NCBI GenBank assembly: GCA_963838375.1
Contig: CAWIQY010000015.1
Span: 496,001 to 560,000 of the forward strand
Direction: 5' to 3'
Length of the DNA stretch: 64,000 bases
Source of the DNA: DVED01 sp963838375
GTDB lineage: Bacteria; Cyanobacteriota; Cyanobacteriia; Cyanobacteriales; Geitlerinemataceae
Shown: positions 38,700 through 49,391 of the stretch, piece by piece
How positions within the stretch are numbered: the first letter of the stretch is position 1
Layout of the letters: every line of letters begins with the position of its first letter
Notes under the pieces: generated by a model
Told to the model about the DNA's origin: nothing
The model's input: the letters and a program-made list of their open reading frames with translations, nothing else
The model's database searches: none
Program-made: the position numbers and the translations under genes

Positions 38700-38834
38700 A
38701 GAACTGATTTGACTCCTTGGCGAAGACGGCATTGTCTTTCGTTATCATATCGGACGAAGGGGGTTTGGTGTTCGGGGTTGAGGATTGAGTCAAAAAAAAC
38801 CAGTTTCTTTAAGAAACCAGGGATTGTCATGATG

Positions 38835-40630
38835 TTAAATCATGGCAAAGTCTGCCACATCGATCGAATTGGCTGCAATTCCTTGTAGGGTAATTGAGAG
38901 GGTTCCAACCGTGATTTGGGTGTCGGCATCGACTTGAACGATCGCTAAGTCCTCAAACATCAATCCATCCTTTAATCCGATCAGATCGACACCATCGCTA
39001 AAGTCCACAATGACATCAATACCATCGCTACTTTTAAAGTCGAAACGATCGGCATCAGTTCCACCGGCTAAGGTATCATTTCCGCCATCTCCGGATAAGA
39101 TATCCGATCCGGTACTGCCTAAAATAATATCGTCATTTTGACCGCCAAACAGGAGATCATTTCCCTCTCCACCATCGAGGACATCATTTTGCGCATTCCC
39201 GAATATCGTGTCGTTTCCAGCTTCTCCAGTCAGGCTATCATTTCCTCGATCGCCCATCAACAGATCGTCTCCCAAACTACCGCTTAAGGTATCGTTATTT
39301 TGCCCTCCCAACAAGCTATCATTTCCCTCGCCACCCCTCAATACGTCATTTCCTATATTTCCGAATAGGATATCATTTCCCTCGCCCCCAATTAGACGAT
39401 CGTCTCCCATGTTTCCCGCCAGGGTATCATCTCCGACATCACCAATTAAGGTATCATTATTTTGACCGCCAAATAGGCAGATCGTTTCCTTCTCCACCAT
39501 CGAGCAAATCGTCTTCGCTATTGCCGAACAAACTATCATCGCCTCTGTCCCCGGTCAGGCTATCGTTGCCGATATTTCCGAAAACAATATCGTCATTATT
39601 ATTCCCTTGAATTTGGTCATCTCCTTGACCGCCAAATAGGAGATCGTTGCCTCGTCCTCCATCCAGAGAATCATTTTCGGCATTTCCAAAAATTCGATCG
39701 GCTCCACCCCCTCCTTCAATGCGATCTGCACCTTTATCACCAATTACAATATCGTCATTATCTCCCCCCTGCAACGCATCTTCCCCATCGCCTCCAAATA
39801 AAACATCTTTTCCACCTCCTCCGTCTAGATAATCGTTTCCACTGTTTCCCGCCAGGGTGTCATCTCCGACATCACCTAATAAGTTGTCATCTCCTTCTAA
39901 ACCGAATAAAAAATCTTTGCCTTCTTTACCCGAAATGGTATTGTTATTGTCATTTCCGGTGAGAGTTTCATTTTCATCGGTTCCAGTTTCGTTGTCATCG
40001 GTAAACTGGGGTTCTGGGAACGCTTCAAAAGTTAATTCGAGACGAATCTCGTCCTCAGTGATGACTTCTTCTTCAGAGTCATCATCATCTTCAGAGTTAT
40101 CATCATCCGAGTCATCATCATTCTTCAGAGTCATCATCATTTTCAGAGTTATCATCATCTTCAGAGTCATCATCATTTTCAGAGTTATCATTATTGGAAT
40201 CATTAGAATTTCCATTATCTGAGTTGCCATTATCTGAGTTGTTATCGTCGGAGTTGTCATCCTCTTCAACTAAAGAAAACTCCACAAAGTCTATTTTTGC
40301 CAGATCATCTTCATCTCTCGTGCCAATCAGTTTGATTTCATCTCCTTGTTCGATAGAAATGTTGGGAAAAATGGGTGTTTTGGCTTGATCGTCATTTGCC
40401 AGAAGACCGATTTTAGCGATCGATTCATTGTTCACTACGATTTCGATCGCGCCATCTCCATTCTCTGCATCGATATAGGCAAGTTTTATGTCATAAACTC
40501 CGGTATCTCTAGAAAATGTTGTCTTAGCCGTGCCAGTGTCTTCTGTATCTTTAACTTGAATGAATGACTGGTTTTTTTCATAGTTTTCATCGAGATCGAA
40601 CGTTTCTGCTTCTAACTTGAAAGATGCCAT
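38835..40630 (-). pseudogene. RTX calcium-binding protein, split by two one-base insertions
   Basis: The 5' ORF from 40630 (MASFKLEAETFDLDENYE) encodes a ~120-residue beta domain resembling a carbohydrate-binding module, then Asp/Ser/Glu/Asn repeats (NSENDDDSED). An extra G near 40123 moves coding to the next frame, which continues DSEEEVITEDEIRLEL and about twelve RTX nonapeptides. An extra base near 39477 (GEGNDL-PIW) shifts it again into GGQNNDTLIGDVGDDTL and the terminal cap. Corrected, it is one ~597-residue protein. It opens the export island on the minus strand. Confidence 0.8.
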
Positions 40631-41112
40631 AATCGTAATTTGAAACTGTGACTGATTCAGATTATCCCATACTCAGGATACGTTAGATTTCACAGGAACG
40701 AGACAATCGCTGCGATGCGACTTATGGTGGCGACTGTAGGTTACGTTTCGCGCTTCACACCCTACAGATATAGGCTTGGCGTAAGTCATCAGGAATAAGC
40801 AGAAGTGTTGAATCTTAAATTTTGATTGAGAAATAGCGGTGATCGAGAAAACTATGCAGGGCAGTTTTCCTGAATAATTTACCAATCAACAATCAACACT
40901 TCTGAAGAATAAGTAATGAGTCCTTGAGGATTCATTATTGAAACCCCAAGGACTCATCGTCCATTTATCGTTCTCAACTCGCAGCTCTTTTTTTGACAAA
41001 TGGTATTGAATGTTACATTTTTTTACCTTGAGACCCTGTAATCTATTGAAACCACAATCAGTAGTATAATGGCGATTGTCCTGATAGATGTACAGCCTAG
41101 GAGGTTGCTTAT
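40631..41112. other. Intergenic between RTX gene and hetP-like gene
   Basis: About 480 bases with no gene. It contains a reverse copy of the dispersed small repeat (40721-40789) and an 11-bp hairpin, 40916-40926 with 40947-40957 (ATGAGTCCTTG/CAAGGACTCAT), which may terminate the hetP-hlyD transcript. Confidence 0.5.
40721..40789 (-). repeat. Degenerate copy of the dispersed MITE-like repeat
   Basis: Read on the minus strand it matches the element at 50959: GACTTACGC, a TGTAGGGTGTGAAGCGCG core, then a divergent right part. Only one terminus is recognisable. Confidence 0.7.
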
Positions 41113-41517
41113 TTAGCGTATATCTAAGTCTTGTGGAGAAACACCAAAGATATAGGAAGAAAAAGAGTTGAAGCCGCCTTTGACTTTGACTTTGCTGCGA
41201 TCGATCGACTCTAAGTAAGGTAAATCCTGGATAGATTCAGACAGCTTACGAGACTTGGAATAAGAGGCAGACTCTTCCAGCTTTTGAGGGGTTGCTTGAT
41301 TGCTCTTAGAGTTGCCACCTTGAATGTGTTCTTTCATCAACCGATTGTATGTGCGGTAAGGAATATAGTGCATGGGATTGTATCCGACGGAGCGCAAAAT
41401 CAACAAACAAGCCCACGAATATTTTCCGGCTAAAATTGCTTCTACAACTCGATCGAGCTGTTCCATTGTCATCACATTGGCTCGATCGTTTTTGAAAGCA
41501 GGATTGTGGTAATTCAT
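41113..41517 (-). CDS. HetP-family protein
   Basis: 134 residues. Residues ~17-63 carry the HetP core: MEQLDRVVEAILAGKYSWA followed by GYNPMHYIPYRTYNRL. The C-terminal ~70 residues are Ser/Lys-rich and variable, as in HetP paralogs. In Anabaena, HetP lies beside the exporter gene hetC and acts in commitment to heterocyst differentiation; paralogs also occur in species without heterocysts. Here it follows the HlyD gene by 48 bases, with the HetC-like exporter further upstream, so the hetC-hetP linkage is kept. GGAG lies upstream of the ATG. Confidence 0.83.
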   Translation of the reverse strand: MNYHNPAFKNDRANVMTMEQLDRVVEAILAGKYSWACLLILRSVGYNPMHYIPYRTYNRLMKEHIQGGNSKSNQATPQKLEESASYSKSRKLSESIQDLPYLESIDRSKVKVKGGFNSFSSYIFGVSPQDLDIR

Positions 41518-41565
41518 AAATCTTAGATCTCCAGATGTTTCGATCGTGTATTCAAGATGGGAGTT

Positions 41566-43227
41566 TTAAAAGTTCGCGCCGCCTTCCTTTAACTGTCGAA
41601 TCGGGTCGAGAATGACATCGATGATGCGACGACGACGGATGATAATGTCGGCACTGGCAGTTTGACCGGGTTTAAAGTAGATTTTTTCTTGGTTTTCGGT
41701 GACATAGTTCCGATCCAATTTAATCTCAAGCTTGTAAACTTCCCCGAGCTGTTCATTGGGTTTGGTATCAGGCGAAATCGCGGTAACTTCTCCCGAAATG
41801 AGACCGTATTCTTGATAGGGATAGGCATCAAATTTGACCTGAACTGGCATCCCGATTTCGACAAAGCCAGCTTCTTTATTGGGCAGATTGGCGGATAGAA
41901 CCAGTTCGGCAGAACCGGGTGCAATCTCGGCAATAGTTTGACCGGGCTGTATGACTTCTCCACTGTGATTCATTGGCGAAGACAGCACGACGCCATCCAC
42001 TGGGGCATACAGAAACCGTTGTTCGAGCTGGGTTTGGGCGCTGACGAGCCGATTGCGAGTTTCGCCGAGTCTCGCCTGAATTTGGGTGAGTTCGACTTCC
42101 AGTTTCTGAATTTGCTCTTGGATCCCGAGTTGATTTCTCTCTCCTTCCGCTTTTTTCTGGTCAAATTGGGCGAGAAGTCGATCTCTTTCGTCTTTGGCTT
42201 GCTCGAGCTGACCTTGGCTTTCAGTCAGGCGCGATTGTAGATCTCGCTGAGCTTGTTCGGCGGCAAACAGTCGTTCCGACTCAATGGTTCGACTGTCTCG
42301 ATCGCTCGACTGCGTTCTGAGCAACGTATTTTGACTGTTACGCAGATCTCGCTCGGCTTGAAATAGAAAATCTTGGGAGATGGCTCCTCTTTCTACTAAC
42401 GGTTTGAGCCGATTGATTCGAGTTTGGTTTGCCTTGATCTCAGCTCGGAGTTGCTCGAGTAGTTCGGGTGCGATTTCGTCTTGAACGGTCAAATGCTGGC
42501 GCCGATTCTGGGCTTCGGCGATGTCTTGGTGGAGACGATCGATCAGTGACCGGATAGTGCTAGCATTTTTGTCGGCTTGGGCAATGACAGCATTCTGTGC
42601 CTGAAGGTCGGCTTGGGAAATAGCCGCCAGGGTTCGGCTTTCAGTGCGCTGTTGCTCGATCAGGCTTTGAGTTTGCACCAATTGGACTTCGTAGGCTGCG
42701 ATCTGCTCTTTGAGTCGATCGATTTCAGTTTGAGCCAGTTGGGTGTCTAATTCCGCGACGACTTGACCCTCCTTGAGAGTATCGCCTTCTTTCACTGCCA
42801 AGTGGGCAATTTTTCCCGGCTCGACTGAATGAATTTTATGCACATTGCCCTGATGGATCAGTTCGCCTCGGGCATTACCAATTTCGTTGATTTCTCCAAC
42901 CCATGCCCAGGTGCCAAAAACGAGTAAGAATGCTATCCCACCCAACATGACGTGTCCGGGGAAGGCAGAGGGAGGCTGATCCAGTAAGTTCTGGACGGGG
43001 GTAGACCAATTCGGCGATCGATCGATCGCTTTCCCCGGCTTAGGAGGCTGGAGAACGTCCGATTTCGGAAGCCTTTGAGGACTTAACCGGGTTGCGGTGG
43101 GTATCCCTCCGTAGAGGGAAGAGGCTTGAGCAGAAGCATCGGTGATTTCGGGAATCTCTGAGTCTCGATCGACTAAGTTCACAATTCCCAAGATTCGTTT
43201 TCGATCGCCATGCTCTTGCTGACCCAA
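41566..43227 (-). CDS. HlyD-family periplasmic adaptor of a type I / C39 exporter
   Basis: 553 residues. A ~90-residue cytoplasmic N-tail, one membrane helix (VMLGGIAFLLVFGTWAW), a split lipoyl domain (VEPGKIAHLAVKEGDTL and YAPVDGVVLSSPMNHSGE) and a long Gln/Glu/Arg coiled-coil hairpin (~150-390) that would reach an outer-membrane TolC. The only start in frame is TTG; a 5' indel cannot be excluded because an ATG in another frame lies at 43264. It lies between hetP and the ABC exporter, both on the same strand, and completes the envelope-spanning channel. Confidence 0.9.
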   Translation of the reverse strand: MGQQEHGDRKRILGIVNLVDRDSEIPEITDASAQASSLYGGIPTATRLSPQRLPKSDVLQPPKPGKAIDRSPNWSTPVQNLLDQPPSAFPGHVMLGGIAFLLVFGTWAWVGEINEIGNARGELIHQGNVHKIHSVEPGKIAHLAVKEGDTLKEGQVVAELDTQLAQTEIDRLKEQIAAYEVQLVQTQSLIEQQRTESRTLAAISQADLQAQNAVIAQADKNASTIRSLIDRLHQDIAEAQNRRQHLTVQDEIAPELLEQLRAEIKANQTRINRLKPLVERGAISQDFLFQAERDLRNSQNTLLRTQSSDRDSRTIESERLFAAEQAQRDLQSRLTESQGQLEQAKDERDRLLAQFDQKKAEGERNQLGIQEQIQKLEVELTQIQARLGETRNRLVSAQTQLEQRFLYAPVDGVVLSSPMNHSGEVIQPGQTIAEIAPGSAELVLSANLPNKEAGFVEIGMPVQVKFDAYPYQEYGLISGEVTAISPDTKPNEQLGEVYKLEIKLDRNYVTENQEKIYFKPGQTASADIIIRRRRIIDVILDPIRQLKEGGANF

Positions 43228-43690
43228 CTTTTGAGTGCGAGGAGAGACGCCAGTTAGCTTTCATCGGTAGACTGTCCTTAATAAAAGGGTTGACAACGCT
43301 GTGCGTTGGTCTGTCGATTGAACGAATTTAATATTAGGATGTCGTTTGCCGAAATTCAGATTCGGCTTGAGCTGTATCTCTAGGAAGCTTTAATTACTGA
43401 GACCCGCAGGACTTTCGAAGCAGGAACTGGTCGGTATAAATCGTGTGGTATTTGACGCAAAGCTCAGAGACTATTGGACTGAGTTACTGACTGCCGCTTG
43501 TGAAAGTCTCGAACACATTCTACGATTTTACGGTAGATTTTGTCTGTTTCCATACCAACTTTACACAATCTTTAAATAAATCGCAGTATTTATACGGATT
43601 CTTCATCGATTCTTTAAATAACGAGGATTAACGCTGGATACCGGGACACCTGAAAACAGAGCAACAGCCAGAGCGATTCCCAAGACCCGC
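43228..43690. other. Gap between exporter stop and hlyD start
   Basis: About 460 bases with no gene recognised. It is AT-rich near 43560-43620 and could hold a separate promoter for hlyD-hetP. Confidence 0.45.
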
Positions 43691-46600
43691 TCAAAGGTCG
43701 AGTTGTTGTTGAGCCAGATGATAGTACAATCCTTGAAGTTCCATCAGTTGCTCGTGGTTTCCTTGTTCCACTAGCAAACCGCGATCGAGTACTAAAATAC
43801 AGTCAGCATTGCGAACAGTGGACAAACGGTGAGCAATAATAAAACTGGTTCGATCGCGGCTAATCCGAGCTAGATTCTGCTGAAAGCGGCGCTCCGACTC
43901 CGTATCCAACGAACTCGTGGCTTCATCCAGTACCAAAATCCGGGGTTCTCCCAACAGGGCCCGCGATCGCCACCCGCTGTTGTTGCCCCCCCGAAAGAGA
44001 TGTCCCCCGTTCCCCCACTTGCGTGTTGTAACCCAGAGGCATATCCTGAATAAACGCATGGGCTTCCGCCAGTTTTGCCGCTTCCACCACATCCTCGAAG
44101 GCAATCTCCTCGCTATAGATGGTGATATTTTCCGTAATTGTGCCGGAAAACAGGAAGCAGTCCTGGGAAACCACCCCCAACTGCGATCGCAACGACTGCG
44201 GCGAAATATGCTGCGTATCGTGACCATCGATCGAAATCCGACCCAACGTCGGATAATACAACCCCTGAAGTAACTTCACCAACGTGGTTTTCCCCGAACC
44301 GCTGCGACCCACAATGGCAATGGTTTCACCCGGTTTCACCGTAAACGAAATATTTTGCAGGGTATTGCGTTCCTCATCCTCCGTGTAACGGAAAGTCACA
44401 TTATCAAACTGCACTTCCCCAAAAATCCGAGGCAAGATCAACTTATTGCTACCAGGGGGTTCTTCCGATTCCGTCCCAAAGACATCATTCAGTCGTTCCA
44501 CGGAAATCAACACTTCCTGGAGTTCGTCCCACAAAGAGATCAGTGCCATCACCGGACTGAGAATATAACCCTTCATCATATTAAACGCGACGAACTGCCC
44601 GATGCTCAGTTCTCCTTCGATCACCAAGCTGCACCCGTACCACAGCAGCGCAATGCTGCCCACAGAATTAATCAACCCGCTAATGAGACCTAACGTAATC
44701 CCCAGTTTCTGACCCTTGAACCCGATATTCAGCAAGGTGGTAAAACGATCTTCCCAACGCCAACGCAATTCCTGTTCCGCCGCTGCGGCTTTGAGGGTGG
44801 AAACCCCCGTCATCATTTCCACCATGGAAGAGCTTTGATCGGTAGCGGCAGTAAAGCGTTCTCGGGATAGCTTTCGCAGTAACGGAGTTGCCAACAGGGT
44901 AAAAATCACCATCGGCGGAATCAACGCCATCACCAGCAACGTCAACCGGACGTTGTAGTAGAGCATCAACCCCAAATAAATGATCCCCGTGACAAAGTTA
45001 AGCCACGCCAGCATCACTTGACCGATGAGAAAATGCTGAATCTTCTGGTTTTCTTGAACGCGGGTGAGAATATCCCCCACACGACGCGCTTCAAAAAACT
45101 TCAGAGGAAGGGTGAGGGTATGACTGATGAAACCCGTCACCAGGGTCAGGTTCATGCGGTTGGACAAGTAGGCAAGCAGGTATTGCCGCACCCCAGACAA
45201 AGCCATACTCCCCAGCCCAAACAGTAGCGCCCCCAGACAAAAGATGGTGAGGGCGCTTTGGCTTTTTTGGACGACGACTTGGTCGAGAATGATTTGAGTG
45301 AAGAGGGGGCTAACCAGGGCAAATACCTGCAACAGGATGGAAACGGCAATGATTTGCAAGCCTAAGTTGCGGTAGGGCCATAACGCTTGGGCAAATTTGC
45401 CGAGGGAGCGTTTTTCGGTGGGGGCTGCGTGCAGGAGATCCGTGGGATTGAGCAGCAGAGCGTACCCCGTCCAGTTGTCGAGCATATCCTGGCGAGAGAT
45501 CCAGCGCTTGCCCTCGGCGGGGTCGGCAACCAGGACGCGCTTCCTCTGAATTTTATAGATAACGACGTAGTGAATGCCCTTCCAGTGGGCAATCCAGGGA
45601 TTGGACTGTTCCGCGATTTTGCTTAAACTGGCTCGGACGGGTCGGGCTTGGAAGCCTAGAATTTCTGCGGCTTTGGCGAGGTTTTTTAGGGAGGCGCCAG
45701 AACGTCCCACACTGGATAACTCCCGCAGGAGGTTGAGGCTAAATCGTTTGCCCCAATATTGACCAATCATGGCGAGGCAGGCGGCGCCGCAGTCGGAGGA
45801 GCTTTGCTGTTGGAGGAAGGGGTAGCGTGCGAGGGCATCCCGAATTCGGCGACCGATGGGTTTGGGAAAAACGATCGATTCTTTAGTGGTGTTTTTGCGG
45901 GGTTGGGAGTGGGTTGGGGTGATGGAGGATGCGGCTTTGCTGGCGGGGAGGGCGATGATGGGGATCGCTTTTTCGCGGACGGGGATCGCGGTGGGTGGTG
46001 CATCTCCGGCTAAAATTGGGGCGATGGCAATTGCCTTTTCCCAATGTTCTCTAGGGAGTTGATACACCCCAACATCGGTTTGGGCAACCCCATTGTCTGG
46101 GGTGTCGTCGGGATATCCCCAACTCGTACCGATGGGTTTTGCATCACCATCGAGTTCCCCCATACGTTCCGATTTTTCCGATGAAGCGAGAATTTGACCG
46201 CAGCGCAGCCAAAACCGTCCGGCGGACGATGGGGTGGCTTCGGCGAGGTGGGTTCCGGCGGGAATCTCGGTGGCGATAAAATAGGGAAATAGCTGTTGGA
46301 GTTGTGTGCTGGGGATCGATCGTAGTTCGGTTTGAGTTTTGAAGAACAGTTGGAATTGCTGTAGCTGGGTTTGTTGCTCGATGTAAGGTTTTAATTGGGG
46401 AATGGCATCGAACCACGATCGTAAATCCGTGGCGCCAATCCGGGCAATTTGACTGTCTCCGGCAGCGACGGCTCGGTACGGTACAGAAATGGGTGCTGAT
46501 TTTCCATTTCCAGATTCAAGGAGTTCTCCCGGTTCCAGTACCAGGGAAGACACCTCTCGCTGTCGTTGGGGATCGAAGGCTAACAAGCGGACTCGACCCT

Positions 46601-46850
46601 CGCAAATTAAGTAAAAATCTTCGTCTTTTCCAGGATGTGCTATTCCTTCTCGATCTCCACCCCAGATAGGAGACGGAGGGAGTTCGTCTCCTAGGGAAAA
46701 TGTTTCTACCGCAAATGCCGCACTCAAGTCTTTCGCAAATTTGGGATCGGCTTGAACTTGGGTTAACAACCTCAAAATCGCTGAATAAGTCGGTGAAGAT
46801 TCGAAGGGCGAGGGTTGAGATGCCGATTTTACCTGGTTTTTTTTGTTCAT
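43691..46850 (-). CDS. HetC-like C39-peptidase ABC exporter with cyclic-nucleotide-binding N-terminus, frameshifted near its 3' end
   Basis: N-terminal ~250 residues look like one or two Crp-type nucleotide-binding folds (FYLICEGRVRLLAFDP). A C39 peptidase (~340-470) has catalytic Cys in SSSDCGAAC (~352), His in HYVVIYK and Asp in VADPAEG, all present. Six membrane helices (~490-780) and an ATPase follow with Walker A GRSGSGKTT and LSGGQQQR. A 2-base loss in the GCG run near 43962 then shifts the frame; the rest (ILVLDEATSSLD, IIAHRLSTVRNADCI) lies in the next frame to 43691. If real, the protein lacks Walker B; if an error, it is a ~1,050-residue exporter that cleaves double-glycine leaders. 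Confidence 0.85.
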
Positions 46851-47427
46851 AGAAATTTACAGCAAAATTCAAAGCAAAATTTACAATCCGAGATCGGAGG
46901 CTGGATCGATCGTTCAGTTTTCAAACAAATTATTGAAGTAGGTAAAAAGGATTTAATTTTCTGATGACACAAAATGTAAACTCAAAAAAATTGCCGACTG
47001 GCTAAAGGTTTCGCTGCTCGTATTTTTTATAGGGTTGGCTTGGACAGCGTGTTTACTTACTTACAAGTCACCCTTATTTCGCTATTATATTGCCCGCTTC
47101 TCGTAGTCGCCACAATGATGCGTGCGATCGCGGAAAATCGTGCGATAACTCAACATTTTTTTACGTTTCACGGTCTTCAGAAAAAAATCTGCCAAAATGG
47201 CAACATGGCGATCGAAAATATCGCTATGCTGGGCGCGTCATTTAATAGACCGTTTTAAAACTCCGACAATTGTAGATAAAATCAACAACCCAATTGATGG
47301 GTTGAAAATTGTCCTAAAAATTCTGTCATAAAAATCAAAGTTGAGTTCGGAAATCAGAAAAACATAGCGTGTTAATTTTTGAAATAGATCTTCAGCCGAC
47401 CTATCAAAAATCCAAAGGTCAACCATT
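46851..47427. other. Divergent promoter region between exporter and RTX genes
   Basis: About 580 AT-rich bases between two divergent export-island genes. It contains one perfect TGCCA-N3-TGGCA palindrome at 47190 and a related but imperfect TTGCCGACTGGCT near 46991. No gene is supported. Confidence 0.5.
47190..47202. promoter_or_regulatory. Palindrome TGCCAAAATGGCA (candidate operator, site 1)
   Basis: Exact 5-bp arms TGCCA/TGGCA around AAA, 225 bases before the RTX start at 47428. One of five such sites in this island. Confidence 0.6.
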
Positions 47428-48249
47428 ATGCCTCAACCCAATAATGGCGGAAGTAGCAGTGTTTCCGGCAGCGTCAGCTCATTTGTAAACGATACCGGTG
47501 CTGGAGGGAGCGCCAGCGTCACCGCCACTTCCCCAGACGGACAAACCAGTACCAGTAGTGATGAGGTCTTTACCCCAGGAGCAACATCTACGAGTGCCAG
47601 CGTTCAAGGCAGTGCCTCTTCAAACGCTCCTCCCCAGACCAGCGTCACTGTCAAAGCGCCTGCTGACGATTATATTAATGGCAATCAAGAAAGTGATTGG
47701 ATTGAAGGAAATGAGGGAAACGATACCCTTTGTGGAGGTCAAGGAAATGATATTGTCTTAGGAGGAGATGGAAACGATCGATTATTTGGAGATTTGGGTG
47801 ACGATTACCTGAATGGCAATCAAGGAGAAGATGTTTTAGAGGGAAAAAATGGAAATGATACCCTACAGGGCGGTCAAGGTAATGATGTTTTATTAGGAGG
47901 AGAGGGAAATGATGTTCTCATTGGCGATTTAGATCGAGATGTTTTAACCGGGGGAAGTGGTGCCGATACCTTTATTCTCCGAACAGATACCGCCGTTAAC
48001 GATCCCCTCTTAGCCGATACCATTACGGATTTCCAGGCTGGTGAAGGTGACAAAATTGGATTGACGGGGGAAATATCGGCAGTTAATCTTGTGTTTGAGG
48101 TCTTTGATTCCAATGCCGATGGTATTGCGGATGCCACCCGATTAAGACTCGACATTGGTTCTGGCAGTACCCTTTTAGGCATCGTTCTCAATTCTGTCGA
48201 TGTCATGGGTGCAACCGTTTTAACTAGTGCCGATTTTATCACGATGTAA
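47428..48249 (+). CDS. RTX calcium-binding protein with Ser/Thr-rich N-terminus
   Basis: 273 residues. The first ~75 residues are Ser/Thr/Gly/Ala-rich and disordered (SSSVSGSVSSFVNDTGAGG). RTX nonapeptides at ~85-180 (GNEGNDTLCGGQGNDIVLGG) are followed by the usual cap (TDTAVNDPLLADTITDFQAG, ADFITM). It starts a plus-strand run with the PpiC gene and lies opposite the exporter, so it is a likely type I cargo. Adhesin or sheath roles are common for such proteins but not shown here. Confidence 0.88.
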   Translation: MPQPNNGGSSSVSGSVSSFVNDTGAGGSASVTATSPDGQTSTSSDEVFTPGATSTSASVQGSASSNAPPQTSVTVKAPADDYINGNQESDWIEGNEGNDTLCGGQGNDIVLGGDGNDRLFGDLGDDYLNGNQGEDVLEGKNGNDTLQGGQGNDVLLGGEGNDVLIGDLDRDVLTGGSGADTFILRTDTAVNDPLLADTITDFQAGEGDKIGLTGEISAVNLVFEVFDSNADGIADATRLRLDIGSGSTLLGIVLNSVDVMGATVLTSADFITM

Positions 48250-48270
48250 ATCATCAAGAGTAAATAAAAT

Positions 48271-48319
48271 TTACGCAAAGCATCTATATGTAGGGTGTGT
48301 TAGCGCAGCGTAACGCACC
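48271..48319 (+). repeat. Partial copy of the dispersed MITE-like repeat
   Basis: TTACGCAAAG, a TATATGTAGGGTGTGT core and AGCGCAGCGTAACGCACC match the left half of the element at 50959. The right terminus is missing. Confidence 0.75.
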
Positions 48320-48370
48320 GTCACTCAAAAACTCAAAAAAGATCGAACCTTTACGATAAAAAAGCGAACA

Positions 48371-49111
48371 ATGGTTAATCTTTCTCAAGCCGTCATCGAA
48401 CCTGACCAAATTGTTGAATTTCTAAAAAAAGATATTCAAATTAAACAAATTCATCAGAAAATTTTATATCGACAAATCATCGATCGAGCGGTGCAGGAAA
48501 GAGGAATTTCTGTCACCCCAGAGGAAATTCAAGAGGAAGCCGATCGAGTTCGGCGGGAAAACCGCCTAGAAAAAGCGGAGGACACTCTGAATTGGCTGGA
48601 AACGCAGATGATCACCCCTGAAGATTGGGAGGACGGAATTACCGCTCGGCTATTAGAGAACAAATTAGCCGAGCATTTATTTGACAAGGAAGTTGAAAAG
48701 TCTTTTGCTCAAAATAAAATCGATTACGATCGAGTTTTGCTCTATCAACTGGTTGTCTCTTCTGATAAATTAGCGGATGAACTGTTCTATCAAATTGAAG
48801 AACAGGAAATCAGTTTTTACCAAGCCGCACACCTTTATGATATCGATCCCGTTCGGCGATATCGATGCGGTTGTGAAGGTAAAATCGAGCGTCAAAAATT
48901 AATGCCAGCGATCGCAGCCGCAGTGTTTGGAAATCCGGTTGGAGAAGTCATCAAACCCATCCAAATCGAGCAATCCTATCATCTGTTATTGGTAGAAGAT
49001 CTGATCCCGGCGGAGTTAACCCCTAAAATAAAGCAGACGATTCGGAATCGGATGTTTCGGGAGTGGTTGGAGAGCGAACTGACTTATATGCTCCACAATC
49101 AAGATAGTTGA
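48371..49111 (+). CDS. PpiC/SurA-type peptidyl-prolyl isomerase-like protein
   Basis: 246 residues. The N-terminal half is a SurA-like helical domain (ISVTPEEIQEEADRVRREN, NWLETQMITPEDWE); the C-terminal half resembles a parvulin fold (LYQLVVSSDKLADELFYQI, FGNPVGEVIKPIQIEQSYHLLLVED). No signal peptide, so it would act in the cytoplasm or be co-exported. Genes of this kind repeatedly accompany C39/HlyD exporters in cyanobacteria and are presumed to keep cargo unfolded. Placed between two RTX genes, which fits that role. Confidence 0.8.
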   Translation: MVNLSQAVIEPDQIVEFLKKDIQIKQIHQKILYRQIIDRAVQERGISVTPEEIQEEADRVRRENRLEKAEDTLNWLETQMITPEDWEDGITARLLENKLAEHLFDKEVEKSFAQNKIDYDRVLLYQLVVSSDKLADELFYQIEEQEISFYQAAHLYDIDPVRRYRCGCEGKIERQKLMPAIAAAVFGNPVGEVIKPIQIEQSYHLLLVEDLIPAELTPKIKQTIRNRMFREWLESELTYMLHNQDS

Positions 49112-49328
49112 CATTAAGATAGTTTGAAATTTGCAAATTTTTGATTTCAATTTTTTGAAAATATAGTCGATCGCATAGTAGAGAAGAAGCATTTTCCAGG
49201 AAATATAAACCTAGAAAAGTCATGCAAATGCTTCGCCCACTATATTAATAGGATTGACGATCGACCCTAGCCTTTTCACCAGCTTTATCTTTTTATTATC
49301 AAAAATTCACCTTTTCTTTACAAAAAAC

Positions 49329-49341
49329 TGCCATTTTGGCA
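49329..49341. promoter_or_regulatory. Palindrome TGCCATTTTGGCA (candidate operator, site 2)
   Basis: Arms extend to 11 bp (49323-49333 with 49337-49347) around TTT, 50 bases before the RTX start at 49392, in promoter or leader position. Confidence 0.6.
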
Positions 49342-49391
49342 GTTTTTGGCAAAATAGATTCTTTATCCTGCTAAGAAGATAAATTTTTCTA

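Noticed and set aside
45767..46013. Open frames on either strand within the exporter N-terminus
   Set aside because: Compositional shadows of the Pro/Gly-rich part; the main frame has clear domains on both sides.
46991..47003. TTGCCGACTGGCT as a sixth operator near the exporter start
   Set aside because: Spacing between half-sites is one base shorter and the arms are incomplete.
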